This document shows, piece after piece, positions 61,985 through 64,000 of a stretch of 64,000 bases of DNA. Position 1 is the stretch's first letter, and every line of letters starts with the position of its first letter. This DNA comes from CBHTSZ01 sp966095765. Lineage in GTDB: Bacteria > Patescibacteriota > Saccharimonadia > Saccharimonadales > Saccharimonadaceae. A program made the translations under genes and the position numbers. The notes under the pieces are model-generated. The model was not told the DNA's origin. It worked only from the letters and a program-made list of their open reading frames with translations, and ran no database searches. Location: assembly GCA_966095765.1 (NCBI GenBank), contig CBHTSZ010000002.1, positions 1 through 64,000 on the forward strand, in the 5' to 3' direction.

Positions 61985-62986
61985 ATGAATCAAAACCCAG
62001 TCAGTGGAGCCAAATTCGTCGTGATCGGCGGTGGCACGGGCAGTTTTACAGTGCTCAGCGGCCTCAAGACCTACGTCAGCGACATCACAGCCCTCGTCAA
62101 CATGGCCGATGACGGCGGTTCTACTGGCCAGCTCCGCGATGAGCTCGGAGCATTGCCTCCTGGTGACGTCCGCCAGTGTCTCGTTGCACTGAGCGATACG
62201 CCAAAGGTGCGCGACCTCTTCAACTACCGTTTCGAAGAGGGAAGCCTCAAGGGGCATGCATTTGGCAATCTCTTTTTGACAGCGCTCGAGAAAATGACCG
62301 GTAACTTTGCTGAAGCGGTTGAGATGGCAAGCGTGGTACTCAATATCACGGGTCGTGTTGAGCCGGTAACAATGACAGATGTAACGCTTTGCGCCGAAGG
62401 GGTGGACGGTCAGCCAATCAAAGGTGAATTTACGATCGGCCACGAAAAGCTAGCTGAGCGGCCAAAGATCTGGCTTGAGCCCGAGGCAGTGGCAAACCCG
62501 CGTGCGATCGAGGCTATCATGTCGGCTGATGTCGTCGTGGTTGCGCCCGGAAACCTCTACGGCAGCCTCGGTCCGGCGCTCGTCGTACCAGGTATCGGTA
62601 AGGCGCTTTGCGAGACGAAGGCAACACGTGTGTATGTGTCCAATCTGGTGACAAAACCTGGCTCAACTGACGGGTTTAAGGTTCACGATTTTGCCGACGA
62701 ACTTGAACGTCTCGCTGGTGGCCGGTTCCTGGACTATGTTATCTACAATACAAGCAAACCGAGCGACGAGCTGCTCGAGCGTTACGCACATGAAGGCGAG
62801 TATGGTGTCGATATTGACGTTGCAGCATTTGAGACACGTCCGTGGAGTGCAGTTGGGACGCGGCTCGTGGCAACCGATCTGTGGGACGGTGCACAGTCGA
62901 GCGACCCACTTGCGCACACCCGGAGTTTTATCCGCCACGATCCCGATGCAGTAGCTCGCCAGCTGATGAGGATTTATTTCGCATGA
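61985..62986 (+). CDS. yvcK: YvcK/CofD-like gluconeogenesis factor
   Basis: A 333-aa protein of the YvcK family, which binds UDP-sugars and links carbon metabolism to cell-wall synthesis. The nucleotide site GGGTGSFTVLSGLK and the block NMADDGGSTGQLRDELG are intact, with GNLYGSLGPALVVPG later. It starts immediately after the GH1 stop and overlaps the HAD gene by four bases, so the three are coupled. Confidence 0.93.
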   Translation: MNQNPVSGAKFVVIGGGTGSFTVLSGLKTYVSDITALVNMADDGGSTGQLRDELGALPPGDVRQCLVALSDTPKVRDLFNYRFEEGSLKGHAFGNLFLTALEKMTGNFAEAVEMASVVLNITGRVEPVTMTDVTLCAEGVDGQPIKGEFTIGHEKLAERPKIWLEPEAVANPRAIEAIMSADVVVVAPGNLYGSLGPALVVPGIGKALCETKATRVYVSNLVTKPGSTDGFKVHDFADELERLAGGRFLDYVIYNTSKPSDELLERYAHEGEYGVDIDVAAFETRPWSAVGTRLVATDLWDGAQSSDPLAHTRSFIRHDPDAVARQLMRIYFA

Positions 62987-63573
62987 TTGTTTACTTGGAT
63001 CTGGATCGCACGCTCTTCAAGACTGCAGATATGAGCCTGGTGTGGGAGTATATCGGCAGCCTGTACCCTGAGGCTGTCGACGCCTTTGATAGCGCCGAGA
63101 CTTACTTCCACTACGTCGGGGATATGTACTACTACGATATGGGCGCACATCTCACGTCGCTAGGGCTTGAACCGAGCGAAGTCTACGCAGCGGTGGCTAA
63201 CTCAGAACTTGCTGACGGCCGTCTCGAGGCTGAGGGTTCAAAGGCGCTTATCGATGCGCTGACGCGCGACGGATACGAGGTCCAGGTACTGACTTTTGGG
63301 AGTGATGACTACCAGCGGTTCAAGGCCTCTCTCTGTCCATCGCTACGCGAGGTTCCAGTTGTGACGGTACTTCGGTCAAAGGCCGATGTGCTCGAGGAGC
63401 TCGGCGAGGAATGTTGGCTTGTTGATGACCGGCCGCTCGGTGATGAGTTGCCGGGAAACGTTAGTTTTGTACAGGTAAGCCCTGATGGTAGGGCAGTGCC
63501 GCATGACGCCGACTGGACAGTCAAGCAGTCACTCTTAGAAGTAAAGGAGTTTTTCGATGCGATCAGCCACTAA
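62983..63573 (+). CDS. HAD-like hydrolase
   Basis: A 196-aa protein starting MIVYLDLDRTLFKT with the nucleophile Asp6 and acid/base Asp8 of HAD phosphatases. Motif II is near VLTFGSDDYQ and motif III/IV includes CWLVDDRPLGDEL. The cap is short and helical. The ATG overlaps the yvcK stop (ATGA); a longer in-frame extension back to 62842 lies inside yvcK and is rejected. The substrate is unknown. Confidence 0.88.
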   Translation: MIVYLDLDRTLFKTADMSLVWEYIGSLYPEAVDAFDSAETYFHYVGDMYYYDMGAHLTSLGLEPSEVYAAVANSELADGRLEAEGSKALIDALTRDGYEVQVLTFGSDDYQRFKASLCPSLREVPVVTVLRSKADVLEELGEECWLVDDRPLGDELPGNVSFVQVSPDGRAVPHDADWTVKQSLLEVKEFFDAISH

Positions 63574-64000
63574 AGCGATTATCCCGGTTGCAGGGTATGG
63601 ATCACGACGGCTACCAATTACCAAGAGTATTGAGAAATGTATGCTTCCGCTCGGTAACCGGCCCGTGATCGACTATATCGTTTCTGATTGTGTCAAAGCG
63701 GGGATTACCGACATTTATTTCATCGTGAGCGGACAGGCGGCGCAGCTACGCTCATTTTATAGCCGCAACGTTGAGCTTGAAGACGTGCTGCGCGCCAACG
63801 GCAAGACCGAGCTTGCCGATATGATCGTCCCGCCGACCGGTGTCACGTTCCATTTTATCGAGCAGGATCTGAGCGATGGACGCTACGGTACGACAATCCC
63901 CGTATGGCTTTGTCGTGACTACATCAGCGAGGACGAACTCGTGCTGGTGATGATGGGCGACGACGTTACCTACGTACCTGAGGGTGAAAGTGATATCGAG
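63557..64000 (+). CDS. Sugar nucleotidyltransferase, GalU-like (3' end outside window)
   Basis: The first 148 codons of a nucleotidyltransferase. The nucleotide-binding signature is AIIPVAGYGSRRLPITKSI followed by KCMLPLGNRPVIDYI, typical of UTP-glucose-1-phosphate uridylyltransferases. The catalytic Asp region LVMMGDDVTYV is also present. It would make UDP-sugars, which fits the adjacent YvcK-like UDP-sugar-binding protein. It overlaps the HAD gene by 17 bases. Confidence 0.9.
   Translation, partial: MRSATKAIIPVAGYGSRRLPITKSIEKCMLPLGNRPVIDYIVSDCVKAGITDIYFIVSGQAAQLRSFYSRNVELEDVLRANGKTELADMIVPPTGVTFHFIEQDLSDGRYGTTIPVWLCRDYISEDELVLVMMGDDVTYVPEGESDIE

Noticed and set aside
62842..62982. Longer N-terminus for the HAD hydrolase
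   Set aside because: It lies inside yvcK in another frame. The HAD motif DLDRT is expected right at the N-terminus, as given by the ATG at 62983.

Overview
The window looks like a stretch of chromosome from a small-genome bacterium of the Patescibacteria/CPR radiation, most probably Candidatus Saccharibacteria (TM7). This is an inference from several things: compact translation, secretion and division genes; no amino-acid, lipid or nucleotide biosynthesis; CPR-style secreted proteins; short or simplified versions of core enzymes; and G+C a little above 50%. The standard genetic code is used: many genes end in TGA and a class-2 release factor (prfB) is present, which argues against the UGA-recoding lineages.

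Layout. 1-7865: end of a secreted protein, then frr, uppS, rseP, a CPBP protease, proS, greA, lysS and small genes. 7843-15510: a Cys-repeat surface protein (minus strand), serS, hpf, secA, an M16 peptidase and prfB. 15574-19718: ftsE-ftsX, a PcsB-like CHAP hydrolase and an S41 protease, a coherent division/cell-wall block. 19760-28874: response regulators, rpmA, an RNA methyltransferase, xseA-xseB, a soluble two-component pair and recO. 28908-33105: glyS and a YjdF-like membrane protein, with four minus-strand genes of distinctly higher G+C beside them. 33226-41513: accessory genes (LURP-one, a DUF4868/KwaB-like protein, two calcium-binding proteins, a DUF3137-like protein), then RNase H and a PIF1-type helicase. 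41521-52321 (minus): a seven-gene surface locus with three related secreted beta proteins, a DUF916-type membrane-anchored protein, a PKD/Ig protein and a 1570-residue fibre-like protein. A second fibre-like gene is divergent at 52430. 53564-59582 (minus): an F1-ATPase operon. 59718-64000: DUF1761, a GH1 glycosidase, a YvcK-like protein, a HAD hydrolase and the start of a sugar nucleotidyltransferase.

Two systems stand out. First, the ATPase operon (delta, alpha, gamma, beta, epsilon and b) has no recognisable subunit a or normal subunit c. Its first gene encodes an extracytoplasmic beta domain fused to a c-like hairpin in which the proton-binding carboxylate position is isoleucine. Second, the surface locus resembles the WxL/DUF916 clusters of Firmicutes but with a different C-terminal signature, and it is a candidate host-contact apparatus.

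A third, genome-wide feature is regulatory. At least a dozen genes have a -10 box ending 6-8 bases before the start codon, so their transcripts should be leaderless or nearly so. I saw no tRNA, rRNA, CRISPR array or insertion sequence.
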